The notes under the pieces were generated by a model, which was not told the DNA's origin, searched no databases, and saw only the letters and a program-made list of their open reading frames with translations. The position numbers and the translations under genes are program-made. From Bacteroidota bacterium (GTDB taxonomy: Bacteria > Bacteroidota > Bacteroidia > Chitinophagales > Chitinophagaceae), in the NCBI GenBank assembly GCA_018970395.1, contig JAGWWM010000004.1, positions 28,401-92,400 of the forward strand: a DNA stretch of 64,000 nt. Reading direction: 5' to 3'. This document shows, in pieces, positions 35,397-44,895 of this stretch; position 1 is the stretch's first letter, and the number at the start of each line of letters is the position of its first letter.

Positions 35397-37910
35397 TTAT
35401 TGAAAGAATACTGCGTTACAAAGCATTAGCTTACCGTTTTCCCAAAAACTTCTGAAAATAATATCATCTGCGAGATAGACCACTGAGCCCTGTCCTACCG
35501 GCTGTACGCCGAATATCAAACCATCTTTTAATTTAGGTGCTAACGTGGCTCCAACAAATCCAGCTTTGCGTGCTTCTTTTTTTATAACGCCTACATTCCA
35601 GCCACCGGTTGGTAAAAATTCATAGAGCTGGTCGTTTTGTTTAAGGGTATAATAGGTTTTACGATATCCGAAGGCAAGCGGATGGGTCGTATCCAAATCC
35701 ACTTTGTAGATCGCACCGGGCGTAATGTTTTTTACATAATCACGCTCTCTGTCCTGATACAATTTAAGCGATTCGTAGGTGTCTTTTTTAACTTCCGGTT
35801 CTTCTGATTTTTTAGACTTCAGTCCCCATTCCGTTTTGGAAAGCGAAGCCACAGCAGATTCAAGTGCAATGAGTTTACCTCCTTTGGAAATCCATTCTCT
35901 TAATGATTCAGTACCGGCTTTATCGTCGAGGAAAGAGAGCGAGCCACCGGGGAGAATGAAGACATCGGTTTGATTCCAGTTGACAGAATGGAGGTTATCA
36001 GACTCAACTAGGGTGATGGGATAGTTAAGTTGTTCTTCGAAGAAATGCCATAGTGAGCCCACTGCATTGGCGTTGGTTCCTTCTCCTGCCATCAGCACCA
36101 CTCTTTTATAGCGAATGGGGAGCACCAAATCGCTTCCGAAATCAGCTCCTTTATCGACCATACCCGTACTCACCGGCCAGGCATATACCCCCGCTTCGTC
36201 ACAGGCATTTTTTACCATAGTTGCAAGAGACGATTGAAGGTGTTGGTTATTGGTTTTGAGAATAATGATGGACCCTCGATTAAATTTTTCTCCTTTGATA
36301 GAGAAAGGCAGTTCACAATAGCGAAGCAATACCCCTTTTTGCAGAAGTAGACCGGCCGCTTTGGCAGACTGCACTCCTTCCCATTTTATGATGAAGGCGT
36401 AGGCGGATGGAGGTTGTGGGTTGGATGTTGGAGGTTGTGGGTTGGATGTTGGAGGTTGGAGGATAAGGGGTTGGGTGGAGGCGTAGGCATTGAGTCCGAA
36501 CACGAAGGGGATGCTCCAGGCGGTGATATCGTAGGTGACGGAATCGGAGAGGTAGGAATTAGGTTCGAAGAGGGCGTGGATAAGGGCGGAGCGAGGTTGA
36601 CCGGCGCTGATGGCCAGATCGTTTCGGGAGAATGAAACCGTTGCATCAGCGCCGGAGCTGTAATCATACACTTTGACCTTTCCTTCATAATTGCCATACC
36701 GTATTCCATTCTTGTCCAGCAGTCGCTTTAATGCCGATATTTTCTGTCCATCTCCATCCTCCTGCTTGATCAGATAGGTTTTATAACTACCGGTCGTGTT
36801 ATTGACTGCATTGCTGAAATATTTTTTAAACTCTTTGATCAGTAACGACTGCTGTCGTGCCGCTGTCTCAATCGTACTCAAAGCGGTCGTATGATGATGC
36901 TCAATGCGATCGCGCAGCGTTAAAGTATCTCCAAGCGATGTCTTTACCGACAAGCCCGCACCTATCCCGCCCTGTTCGTAGGTCATTCCAATTGAACCAT
37001 TAAAAGTCGGATAAGTATCTCCATAAGAAGGATACAACAAATCAAACCTCAGTCTGGTAAAATACACCCAACCGTTCGCATCAAAATATCGCGCATGATT
37101 TCTTCCAATCGAATCCTGAAATATCCTTTGAAAGGGCGTAACCACCCGATGATAGGGCTCAGCGGCCGGCGCAAAATAATAAGGCGCATCTATCCCCTGC
37201 TCATGATAATCCACATGGACCTGAGGCATCCACTGCTGATATAAAGCCATCCGCTGTACCGTTTCCTGCTGGGTCTGCCAGGCCCAGTCGCGATTCAAAT
37301 CAAAATAATAATGATTGGTTCTGCCTCCCGGCCAGGGCTCATGATGCTCCCGCGCATCAAAGGAAGGATTCGGTGATTTTCCTACGATGCTGTTAAACCA
37401 GTTCACATAACGATCTCTGCCATCGGGATTCAGACAAGGGTCTATGATGACAACCGTTTTCTTTAACCATTCCTTTGTGGAAACACTTTCATCATTGATC
37501 AAATGATAGAGCGTCCGCATGGAGGCTTCACTGGAAGAAGTTTCATTTCCATGCACATTATAGCTCAGCCATACAATTACCGGCGTTTCTTCTGTAGCTG
37601 ATTTTTCATTGCCGGCTAACTGAGCCAGTCTGAGATTGTTGATCCGAATAGCCTCCAGCTTCTTCAGATTTTCCGGGTCGGTAATAAAGGCCGTCATCAA
37701 TGGGCGCCCTTCATAAGTACTACCATATTGCCGTAATTGCACCCGCTCCGGAGCGGAGGATGCCACATGCTCAAAATATTGCATCAGTCTTGCATGTGTT
37801 GTATAGCGAGAGCCCAAAGGATAGCCTAAAAAGGCGTCCGGACTTTTCAACTGAGCAAAACCTGAAAATACAAGTAGCAGGAATAAACCAAGTAATCTGA
37901 ACTTCAACAT
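35397..37910 (-). CDS. Exported M14 family zinc carboxypeptidase with GATase-like C-terminus and in-frame repeat
   Basis: From ATG 37910 the product is 837 residues with a signal peptide (LLGLFLLLVFSGFAQ). The zinc site is YNVHGNETSS (His120, Glu123) plus the later HVDYHEQG, and GMTYEQGG carries the catalytic Glu of M14 carboxypeptidases. Residues 480-500 read LILQPPTSNPQPPTSNPQPP and are encoded by nine heptads of a tandem repeat, an in-frame insertion of low complexity. The C-terminus (KRVVLMAGEGTNANAVGSLW, VFILPGG) is amidotransferase-like, as in the PIG-L protein next to it. The upstream in-frame ATG at 37958 does not precede a better signal. Confidence 0.87.
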   Translation of the reverse strand: MLKFRLLGLFLLLVFSGFAQLKSPDAFLGYPLGSRYTTHARLMQYFEHVASSAPERVQLRQYGSTYEGRPLMTAFITDPENLKKLEAIRINNLRLAQLAGNEKSATEETPVIVWLSYNVHGNETSSSEASMRTLYHLINDESVSTKEWLKKTVVIIDPCLNPDGRDRYVNWFNSIVGKSPNPSFDAREHHEPWPGGRTNHYYFDLNRDWAWQTQQETVQRMALYQQWMPQVHVDYHEQGIDAPYYFAPAAEPYHRVVTPFQRIFQDSIGRNHARYFDANGWVYFTRLRFDLLYPSYGDTYPTFNGSIGMTYEQGGIGAGLSVKTSLGDTLTLRDRIEHHHTTALSTIETAARQQSLLIKEFKKYFSNAVNNTTGSYKTYLIKQEDGDGQKISALKRLLDKNGIRYGNYEGKVKVYDYSSGADATVSFSRNDLAISAGQPRSALIHALFEPNSYLSDSVTYDITAWSIPFVFGLNAYASTQPLILQPPTSNPQPPTSNPQPPSAYAFIIKWEGVQSAKAAGLLLQKGVLLRYCELPFSIKGEKFNRGSIIILKTNNQHLQSSLATMVKNACDEAGVYAWPVSTGMVDKGADFGSDLVLPIRYKRVVLMAGEGTNANAVGSLWHFFEEQLNYPITLVESDNLHSVNWNQTDVFILPGGSLSFLDDKAGTESLREWISKGGKLIALESAVASLSKTEWGLKSKKSEEPEVKKDTYESLKLYQDRERDYVKNITPGAIYKVDLDTTHPLAFGYRKTYYTLKQNDQLYEFLPTGGWNVGVIKKEARKAGFVGATLAPKLKDGLIFGVQPVGQGSVVYLADDIIFRSFWENGKLMLCNAVFFQ
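36412..36474. repeat. In-frame 7-bp-phased repeat inside the M14 peptidase gene
   Basis: The plus strand reads ggttgtg ggttgga, tgttgga ggttgtg, ggttgga tgttgga, ggttgga, then the degenerate ggataag and gggttgg: 63 bp, nine heptads, with a perfect 21-bp duplication. As 63 is a multiple of three, the reading frame is kept. Confidence 0.85.
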
Positions 37911-38056
37911 AATTGAATATTTTACACTATCAATACAGAAAGGACACAAACATAGCACAAGATACGGTTTTCGTTAAGCTATTCGAAAAGATGCCCTGAA
38001 ATTACAGATTCCATTGGAGCATTTGAACTGAATGGTTAATTTTACAAACTACAAGC

Positions 38057-41000
38057 ATGCTGCAAAGAATCACCAAGATATCATTCGGAATTTTACTAGG
38101 ATTTTTTTTCCTTGTGGCATTATTATGGGTACTGCTTCATTTTTCTCCCGTTCAAACCTGGCTGGTTAAAAAAGTAGCCAGAGAAATCTCGAATACCATT
38201 GGCGCAGAAGTGGAAGTTAAAAAAGTTGATTTTTCCATTTTCAAAAAAATTATCGTTGACGGTCTACTCATCAAAGATCGAAAAAAAGACACGCTTTTAT
38301 ATGCCGGCAGATTAAACGCCTCCTTCAACAACTGGTTTATTTTCAAAGATAAAATAGTCATCAATGAAATAGGACTCGAACATGTGAAGGGAAATCTTTT
38401 TCGCAGCGACAGCGTATGGAATTATCAGTTTATCATTGACTATTTTTCCTCCCCCGCCGATCGGAAGAAAAAGAAATCGCCTGTGCTCTCCCTAAAGCGA
38501 ATTTATCTGAATGATTTAGAATTAGTACAAAATGACAGTTGGATTGGAGAAGACATCAGCATCAGACTCCATCATTTACAACTCAACGCAAGACAATTAT
38601 CGTTAGATAAGAGGATGATTGATTTGAAAGAAATTTTGCTCTGGCAGCCCAATATCCGCATTTACAATTACACCGGCAAAAGGCCGCCTCGACAACGGCT
38701 AAATCCTGAGGCTTATTACCGACAGGCAGACACTACTATTAATCCTTTTTTGAAAGACTGGAGCTGCAAGGCGGATTCAGTTGTGATCAATGATGGAATC
38801 TTTACCAATCTGCTGAAACTTACAGCTCCTGTAAATTATTTCGATCCGGACCATATTCAATTCAGTTCAATCAACGGGAAATTCAAAAATCTGCGATTGA
38901 GGGGCGATAGTTTACTGGCCCAACTGGAGCTTTCAACAAAAGAGCGTAGCGGATTTCAGATTCAAGAACTGAATGCTGCTATCAACTGGCATGCAAGGGG
39001 GATGGAGTTTCACCAACTGCGTCTTAAAACCGATTACAGCATGCTGACTGATTTTTTTGCAATGCGCTACCGGGACTTCAATTACGATATGAATCACTTT
39101 ATCAGCCAGGTAGTTATGGAAGGTAATTTCAAAAATAGTAGGCTGAACACCAAAGACATTGCTTTCTTTGCACCTGCATTAAAAGAAGTTGAGGAAAAAA
39201 TCAATTTAAGCGGATACATTAAAGGCATCTTACCTGAACTAAAAGGGAAAAATATATTGGCAAGTGCAGGTACCCGTACCTTACTGGAAGGTGATATGCT
39301 GCTGAAAGGACTTCCCGAAACAGATCGACTTTATTTTGATATAGAAGCCCGTCGACTAAACAGCAACTATGCTGATTTAATTCATTATGCGCCGGCTGTC
39401 AAAACTATCAAAACACCGGATATTGCAAAAGCAGGCAATCTGGCTTTTAGTGGCAATATCAAAGGGAATATGCAAGACCTGTCTATATCAGGCAACCTGA
39501 ATACCAACCTGGGAAATCTTACGACCCAGTTGCAGCTTAAGTTACCCGCCCGTGGTGAGCCGGTTTATGAAGGACAATTACGAACCGACCGTTTTGAAAT
39601 CGGACAATTCCTGGCAGTGCCTCAATTAGGCACGGTTGTGATGGACACTAAATTTTCAGGGAAAAGTTTTTCATCCAGCAAAGCATCACTTGTATTGGAA
39701 GGAGGAATAGAGTCAGTTAGCTGGGCCGGCTATGACTACAAGAACATGGATTTATCCCTTCAACTCAATCAAAATCTTTATGAAGGGAAGGTTCGTTTAC
39801 AGGATGAAAATGCGCAATTGGAACTGAATGCTCGAGTAGATGCCAGAGGAGACATTACCGCTTGCGAAGCAAGCGGAACCATTGGCTGGATCAATTTTGG
39901 GAAAACAGGACTTTTCAATAAGGATCTCAAATTTTCAGGCAAACTGGCGGCCGACTTTCAATATAAAACAATTGATGAATTTATCGGACACATTTCATTA
40001 CGGGAAACGACGCTGATGCATGGCAAGAATTCACTTCCCTTTGACAGCTTAGCTATTTTCAGTGTGGCTACCGACAGTCTGCATAAAAAAATTGAACTTC
40101 ACTCCAATGTAGCGGATCTCGTAATGGAAGGACAATATGCTTTGAGTCAGATAGGAACCATCGGTCAGAAATTATTATCCGTCTATTTCCCGTCTTATTT
40201 CAAAACACCCAGTCAATTAACGGAGACGCAGGATTTTCAATTTGAAATCAAAACGGAAGATATTGACCCCTTTCTTTCCCTTGTAGATCTCCCCCTGAAA
40301 AGCGCCTACGGAGCCAGAATTGAAGGCAGTGTGAACACATTGAACAACCGGTATTTACTTCAATCCAAAATTCCATTACTGGACATTAATAATGTCTTCT
40401 TCAGAAATATCAACATAAAAAGCGATAACGATTTAACCGGAATGAAAATTTCAGGAAGTATTGAATCCGTACAACTGAGTGATAGTTTAACGATTCCGCA
40501 TACTGATTTCTCCATGAGCGGTGCCTCGGATACAGGCTCCATTTTCATTTCCACCAATGTTTCCAAAAATTTAAAAAATGCCGAACTCAAAACTAAATTC
40601 AGCATTTCTCAGGATGGAGTTCAATTCAGGTTTTTAGAATCGGATTTGATATTGGGTGAAAAAATATGGAACATTACAAATGGCAGTAATCTTTTCATCG
40701 GATCCCAAAATATTTTTTCAGATGGATTTATCTTGCAAAGCGGCAACGAATTCGTAAAGCTATATACACACCCCTCTGAAATAGGTGCATACAATGATGT
40801 CATCATTGAACTTAGAAAGCTGGAAATCGGCGAACTGCTCCCCTATTTTTTTGAAGACCCGGAAATTGCCGGCAGCACCACAGGAAGAATTGACATCATT
40901 GATCCATTTGGACAAACCAATATGGAAGTAAAACTAAGTACAGACAAACTACGCATCAATGATGATTCAATAGGACTTGTTCCGATGGATGCAACTTACA

Positions 41001-42745
41001 GCAAAATCACCGGCGATATTCGGTATCGTATTGAGTCTGACAATCTCGGACACGCTTTCAAAATAAAAGGAACAACCAATATTGCAAAAGCTGATTCTGT
41101 TTACACTGACAACCTAATTGAATTAGCGGATGAACCACTAGCTGTTATCGCTCCATACCTTTCGGGTATTTTATCGGATATTAAAGGAAGCGGAACAGGC
41201 ATCTTACGCGTTAGCGGTCCGGTAAAAGACTTAAACCTGACCGGAAGCGTACGCTTAAATAACGCATCCGCTCTACTGGATTATACAAAATGCCGTTATC
41301 AGATCAATACAGGAGCAGAAATAGAGTTCAACCAAGAAAGTATGGTTTTCAAAAATTTTATCCTGCAGGATGAGAATGAAAGAATGGCCTCTTTTGCCGG
41401 CAAAATTGACCACCGATTCTTTGATGACATGAAACTGGATCTTCGTTTTGAAGCCATTAATACCAACAAAGGAATTCTTGTATTAAATACGACCGCAAAA
41501 GATAATTCTCTGTTTTATGGCAAGGTGATTGCTTATACCAAAGGGAGCCTGAAAGGTGCTGTAAATAATTTATCTTTTAAACTAAGAGGCCAACCAACCG
41601 ACAGTTCGAAAGTTTTTCTTCCCACCTCCGATTCAAGGGTAACCGGAACGGCTAGCTTCATTGTTTTCAGAGAATATGGTACCGATATGAAACCTACGGG
41701 TAAAACCAACGAAGTTTCTTCAATTAGTGTGGATTTAGATTTAATTGCCAACCCGTTTGCAAAAGTTTATCTGATTTTAGATGAAGTGACCAATGACGTG
41801 ATTGAGGGACAAGGGAATGGCGCCATCAATTTGAAAGTAGGAACGAATGAAAAAACTTCCATCACGGGCAATTACGAAATCACGAAGGGAAAATACAATT
41901 TCAATTGGCAATCTCTTTTCAAAAGACCATTTCTCATTAATAAAGGTACTATTAATTGGAGCGGAGACCCTTATGATGCGCGTATCAATATGGACGCCAA
42001 TTACATTGTAGAACAGGTAAAACTTCCGGACGAATTAGCAAGTGGTTGTACGAATGAAAGGAATAACATCATTGTTGTTGCTAATTTGAGCAATACGCTG
42101 AAAAATCCGCTCATTAAATTCAAATTTGAATTGCCTCAAGGTCACCCCTGCCGTAATAATCCGCTTACCAATAATGCGCTTTCGCAGCTTTATTCCAATC
42201 AGGATGAACTGAACAGGCAGGTAATTTCTTTATTGCTGATCGGCTCATTCATAGCAAGCAATAATAATCAGAACACCGCAGGTGGTTCTCTCGGAAATAC
42301 TTTCTTCTCCAGCGCTGCAGGTACCATTTCTGAATTTATCGCTCAGCAGGTAACTACCGGACTCGGGAGCGTGTTAAGCAATGTACCCGGATTAAGAGAT
42401 CTGCGGCTGGATCCTTATGTAACGTTTACGCCCGGTCTCATTTCAGGCACTCAGGCACAGGGCATAGGTTTTCAGGGAACGGGTTCTTTTGGTGTTACCA
42501 GAAGATTATTGAATGGGAAATTACTCGTAAAAGCTGGGGGCTCATTACTGTTGGCAAGCGGTCAGAACACGACAGTACAGAATAACCGTCAGCTTACCCC
42601 TGATTTATCAATGGAGTGGCTGATTACCCCTGATGGAAAATTAAGACTGATTGGTTTTTACCGAAGTATCTTTGATATCCAAAGAAGGAATGACCGAACC
42701 GGTGTCAGTTTTTCTTATATCAAAGAGTTTGATAAAATATGGTAA
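38057..42745 (+). CDS. TamB family translocation and assembly module protein (DUF490)
   Basis: This 1562-residue protein has an N-terminal membrane helix (FGILLGFFFLVALLWVLLHF) and then a long run of beta-strand-rich repeats (SLSGNI, LSISGNLNTNLGNL, LRVSGPVKDLNLTGSVRLNN) typical of AsmA/TamB bridge proteins. The C-terminal DUF490 domain holds INLKVGTNEKTSITGNYEITKGKYNF and GVSFSYIKEFDKIW, ending in the usual aromatic residue. TamB-like proteins span the periplasm and carry phospholipids or help assemble outer-membrane proteins. It is divergent from the M14 gene and convergent with ribBA, two nucleotides away. Confidence 0.9.
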   Translation: MLQRITKISFGILLGFFFLVALLWVLLHFSPVQTWLVKKVAREISNTIGAEVEVKKVDFSIFKKIIVDGLLIKDRKKDTLLYAGRLNASFNNWFIFKDKIVINEIGLEHVKGNLFRSDSVWNYQFIIDYFSSPADRKKKKSPVLSLKRIYLNDLELVQNDSWIGEDISIRLHHLQLNARQLSLDKRMIDLKEILLWQPNIRIYNYTGKRPPRQRLNPEAYYRQADTTINPFLKDWSCKADSVVINDGIFTNLLKLTAPVNYFDPDHIQFSSINGKFKNLRLRGDSLLAQLELSTKERSGFQIQELNAAINWHARGMEFHQLRLKTDYSMLTDFFAMRYRDFNYDMNHFISQVVMEGNFKNSRLNTKDIAFFAPALKEVEEKINLSGYIKGILPELKGKNILASAGTRTLLEGDMLLKGLPETDRLYFDIEARRLNSNYADLIHYAPAVKTIKTPDIAKAGNLAFSGNIKGNMQDLSISGNLNTNLGNLTTQLQLKLPARGEPVYEGQLRTDRFEIGQFLAVPQLGTVVMDTKFSGKSFSSSKASLVLEGGIESVSWAGYDYKNMDLSLQLNQNLYEGKVRLQDENAQLELNARVDARGDITACEASGTIGWINFGKTGLFNKDLKFSGKLAADFQYKTIDEFIGHISLRETTLMHGKNSLPFDSLAIFSVATDSLHKKIELHSNVADLVMEGQYALSQIGTIGQKLLSVYFPSYFKTPSQLTETQDFQFEIKTEDIDPFLSLVDLPLKSAYGARIEGSVNTLNNRYLLQSKIPLLDINNVFFRNINIKSDNDLTGMKISGSIESVQLSDSLTIPHTDFSMSGASDTGSIFISTNVSKNLKNAELKTKFSISQDGVQFRFLESDLILGEKIWNITNGSNLFIGSQNIFSDGFILQSGNEFVKLYTHPSEIGAYNDVIIELRKLEIGELLPYFFEDPEIAGSTTGRIDIIDPFGQTNMEVKLSTDKLRINDDSIGLVPMDATYSKITGDIRYRIESDNLGHAFKIKGTTNIAKADSVYTDNLIELADEPLAVIAPYLSGILSDIKGSGTGILRVSGPVKDLNLTGSVRLNNASALLDYTKCRYQINTGAEIEFNQESMVFKNFILQDENERMASFAGKIDHRFFDDMKLDLRFEAINTNKGILVLNTTAKDNSLFYGKVIAYTKGSLKGAVNNLSFKLRGQPTDSSKVFLPTSDSRVTGTASFIVFREYGTDMKPTGKTNEVSSISVDLDLIANPFAKVYLILDEVTNDVIEGQGNGAINLKVGTNEKTSITGNYEITKGKYNFNWQSLFKRPFLINKGTINWSGDPYDARINMDANYIVEQVKLPDELASGCTNERNNIIVVANLSNTLKNPLIKFKFELPQGHPCRNNPLTNNALSQLYSNQDELNRQVISLLLIGSFIASNNNQNTAGGSLGNTFFSSAAGTISEFIAQQVTTGLGSVLSNVPGLRDLRLDPYVTFTPGLISGTQAQGIGFQGTGSFGVTRRLLNGKLLVKAGGSLLLASGQNTTVQNNRQLTPDLSMEWLITPDGKLRLIGFYRSIFDIQRRNDRTGVSFSYIKEFDKIW

Positions 42746-42747
42746 GA

Positions 42748-43941
42748 CTATAGTTCGTGACCAAGCTTTTCCTTTTTGGTGTTAAGGTAATTTTCATTGA
42801 AGGGATTAGAAGGAATTTTCACCGGTACACTTTCTACAATCTCTAATCCATAACCAAGAATGGCAGCACGTTTCTTAGGATTATTGCTGATCAGTCTGAT
42901 TTTATTGACTCCAAGTGAACGAAGAATTTGAGCGCCTACTCCATAATCACGTGCATCCATTGGAAATCCGAGTTTAAGATTGGCCTCTACTGTATCCATC
43001 CCTTCCTCCTGTAATTTGTAAGCTTTTAATTTATTCAACAGGCCAATCCCACGCCCCTCCTGGTTCATATAAAGCACTACTCCCTTGCCTTCCGCTTCCA
43101 CCATCTGCATCGCCTTATCAAGCTGTTCCCCACAATCGCAGCGAAGAGACGCTAATATATCTCCGGTGAAACAGGAAGAGTGAACACGTACCAGTATAGG
43201 TTCGTTCTCTTGCCATGTTCCTTTAATCAATGCAAGATGTTCAGCACCGGTTTCTTTTTCCTGAAATGCCGCCAGTTGAAAATGTCCGAATTTGGTAGGC
43301 ATATTCACCCGAACAATTTCCTGTACGAGAGAATCTGTTTGTAACCGATATTCAATAAGTGATTTTATGGAAATAATTTTGAGATCCAGTGCTTTCGACA
43401 TTTTTTCCAGTTCAGGCAATCTGGCCATTGAACCATCCTCATTCATAATCTCAACAAGCACCCCTGCAGGCTCCAAGCCAGCTAAGCGCGCCAAATCTAC
43501 GGTTGCCTCAGTATGTCCGGCTCGTCTTAAAACTCCTCCAGTGGCTGCTTTTAATGGAAAAATATGACCCGGTCTTGCCAGGTCTTCAGGTTTTGTTTCT
43601 GGAGCGATTAATGCCTTAATAGTTTTGGATCGGTCATGTGCGGAAATGCCCGTTGTAGTTCCTTGACCTATTAAATCAACGGATACGGTAAATGCAGTTT
43701 CATGTAAAGAAGTGTTGGCATTCACCATCGGCGTCAGTTGTAACTCCTTGCAACGCTCCTCTGTAATAGCGGCACAAATTAATCCTCGTCCGTATTTTGC
43801 CATAAAATTAATGGCTTCGGGCGTGGCATAGTGAGCTGCCATGATGAAGTCGCCCTCGTTTTCACGATCTTCATCATCCACTACAATTACCATTTTACCT
43901 TCCTGAATATCTTTGAGCGCCTCCTCAATTGAATGAAGCAT
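42748..43941 (-). CDS. ribBA: Bifunctional 3,4-dihydroxy-2-butanone-4-phosphate synthase / GTP cyclohydrolase II
   Basis: RibBA performs the two entry reactions of riboflavin synthesis. The 397-residue fusion has the RibB domain first ([17 protein letters not shown] with the catalytic acids, [12 protein letters not shown]) and RibA from about residue 205. The RibA zinc cysteines lie in [19 protein letters not shown] and the active site in [19 protein letters not shown]. All diagnostic residues are present. I looked for an FMN riboswitch upstream; only 59 nt separate it from the esterase gene and nothing fits. Confidence 0.95.
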   Translation of the reverse strand: MLHSIEEALKDIQEGKMVIVVDDEDRENEGDFIMAAHYATPEAINFMAKYGRGLICAAITEERCKELQLTPMVNANTSLHETAFTVSVDLIGQGTTTGISAHDRSKTIKALIAPETKPEDLARPGHIFPLKAATGGVLRRAGHTEATVDLARLAGLEPAGVLVEIMNEDGSMARLPELEKMSKALDLKIISIKSLIEYRLQTDSLVQEIVRVNMPTKFGHFQLAAFQEKETGAEHLALIKGTWQENEPILVRVHSSCFTGDILASLRCDCGEQLDKAMQMVEAEGKGVVLYMNQEGRGIGLLNKLKAYKLQEEGMDTVEANLKLGFPMDARDYGVGAQILRSLGVNKIRLISNNPKKRAAILGYGLEIVESVPVKIPSNPFNENYLNTKKEKLGHEL

Positions 43942-44000
43942 AATCGTTGTATTTGTGCAAAATTACACGTTACAAGAGATGCCGAGAAATTAAATAAGAA

Positions 44001-44870
44001 TCAGGATTTTTTCCAGCCCCACTTCAAAAATACAGGCAAAGCTTTAGACCAGGTACGAACATCATGGGTACCTCCTTTTATTTCATAATAATAAACAGCC
44101 TCCTTTCCGTACCCTTTCTGACTTAGTCTTCCCATCAGATCAAGCGTATCATCAATGGAATCAATAATGCCGTTGCCATTCCGGTCACTCGACTCATCAT
44201 TGGTACCGGTTTGAAAAAAGAATTGCAGGGAGAGCGATGAATTGGTATTGCTGATTTGATTGTGCATCAACCGATCGGACTCATCCGTATAGCCATCATC
44301 ATAAGATTTTCTTCTCCACCAAAGTGAACCAGAAAAAACACCTGCTTTTGTAAAAATATCCGGATGATTCCAAACAATATCCAAGGCCATTAATCCGCCC
44401 AGTGAAAAACCGGCGAAAGACTGACTTCTGAAAAAGGGAATCCGATACGTTTGCTTAATGAAAGGAATTAATTCTTCCAGAACAAAGCGCGTATAAATTC
44501 CTGCCTTTGCGCCCCTACCCAGATAGTCAGGGAAATTAGCCATTCCGTATTCCTGCTGTCTGTCTTCTCCGCAATGAATTCCTACACACAATAAAGGTTC
44601 AATAGAATCCTTGGCAATAAGGTTGGACAATAAAGAATCAAAGGGCATCTTCAATAAATCCTGTCCGTCATTCAACAACAGCAAATTCATATCGCCGGGG
44701 TGCTGAATAGCAAGCGGCAGATAGACATCAATGACGACTGCTCTTTTCAATAGAGCAGACTGAATCAATTTTTGTTCAACCACCAAAGCGCCGGCTGCAG
44801 GTTCCTTCATCTCCAAAAATAATAAAAGCAACCCAATAGAAAAGAGCTTCCGGGTAAAAGGTTTATTCAT
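44001..44870 (-). CDS. Exported esterase (alpha/beta-hydrolase, putative esterase D/Fes-like family)
   Basis: This 289-residue protein has a hydrophobic N-terminus (FSIGLLLLFLEMKEPAAGA), suggesting export. The hydrolase core shows LLNDGQDL, VGIHCGEDRQQEYG, a nucleophile elbow GFSLGGLMALDIVW, and a late histidine in GGTHDVRTWSKALPVFL. This arrangement is typical of the Esterase (PF00756-type) family, which includes siderophore esterases and feruloyl esterases; the substrate is unknown. An acidic EF-hand-like string NDESSDRNGNGIIDSIDD is present near residue 210 and could bind calcium. The gene lies between the rRNA methyltransferase and ribBA genes, all in one direction. Confidence 0.82.
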   Translation of the reverse strand: MNKPFTRKLFSIGLLLLFLEMKEPAAGALVVEQKLIQSALLKRAVVIDVYLPLAIQHPGDMNLLLLNDGQDLLKMPFDSLLSNLIAKDSIEPLLCVGIHCGEDRQQEYGMANFPDYLGRGAKAGIYTRFVLEELIPFIKQTYRIPFFRSQSFAGFSLGGLMALDIVWNHPDIFTKAGVFSGSLWWRRKSYDDGYTDESDRLMHNQISNTNSSLSLQFFFQTGTNDESSDRNGNGIIDSIDDTLDLMGRLSQKGYGKEAVYYYEIKGGTHDVRTWSKALPVFLKWGWKKS

Positions 44871-44895
44871 ATAAATATTTTTTTGAAAATTTTCC

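Noticed and set aside
36386..36709. 107-residue open frame with repeated NLQHPTH-type peptides opposite the same region of the M14 gene
   Set aside because: A shadow of the heptad repeat in another frame; the M14 frame is long and conserved.
42748..44001. FMN riboswitch or other leader before ribBA
   Set aside because: Only 59 nt separate ribBA from the upstream gene and no conserved RNA fold is apparent.
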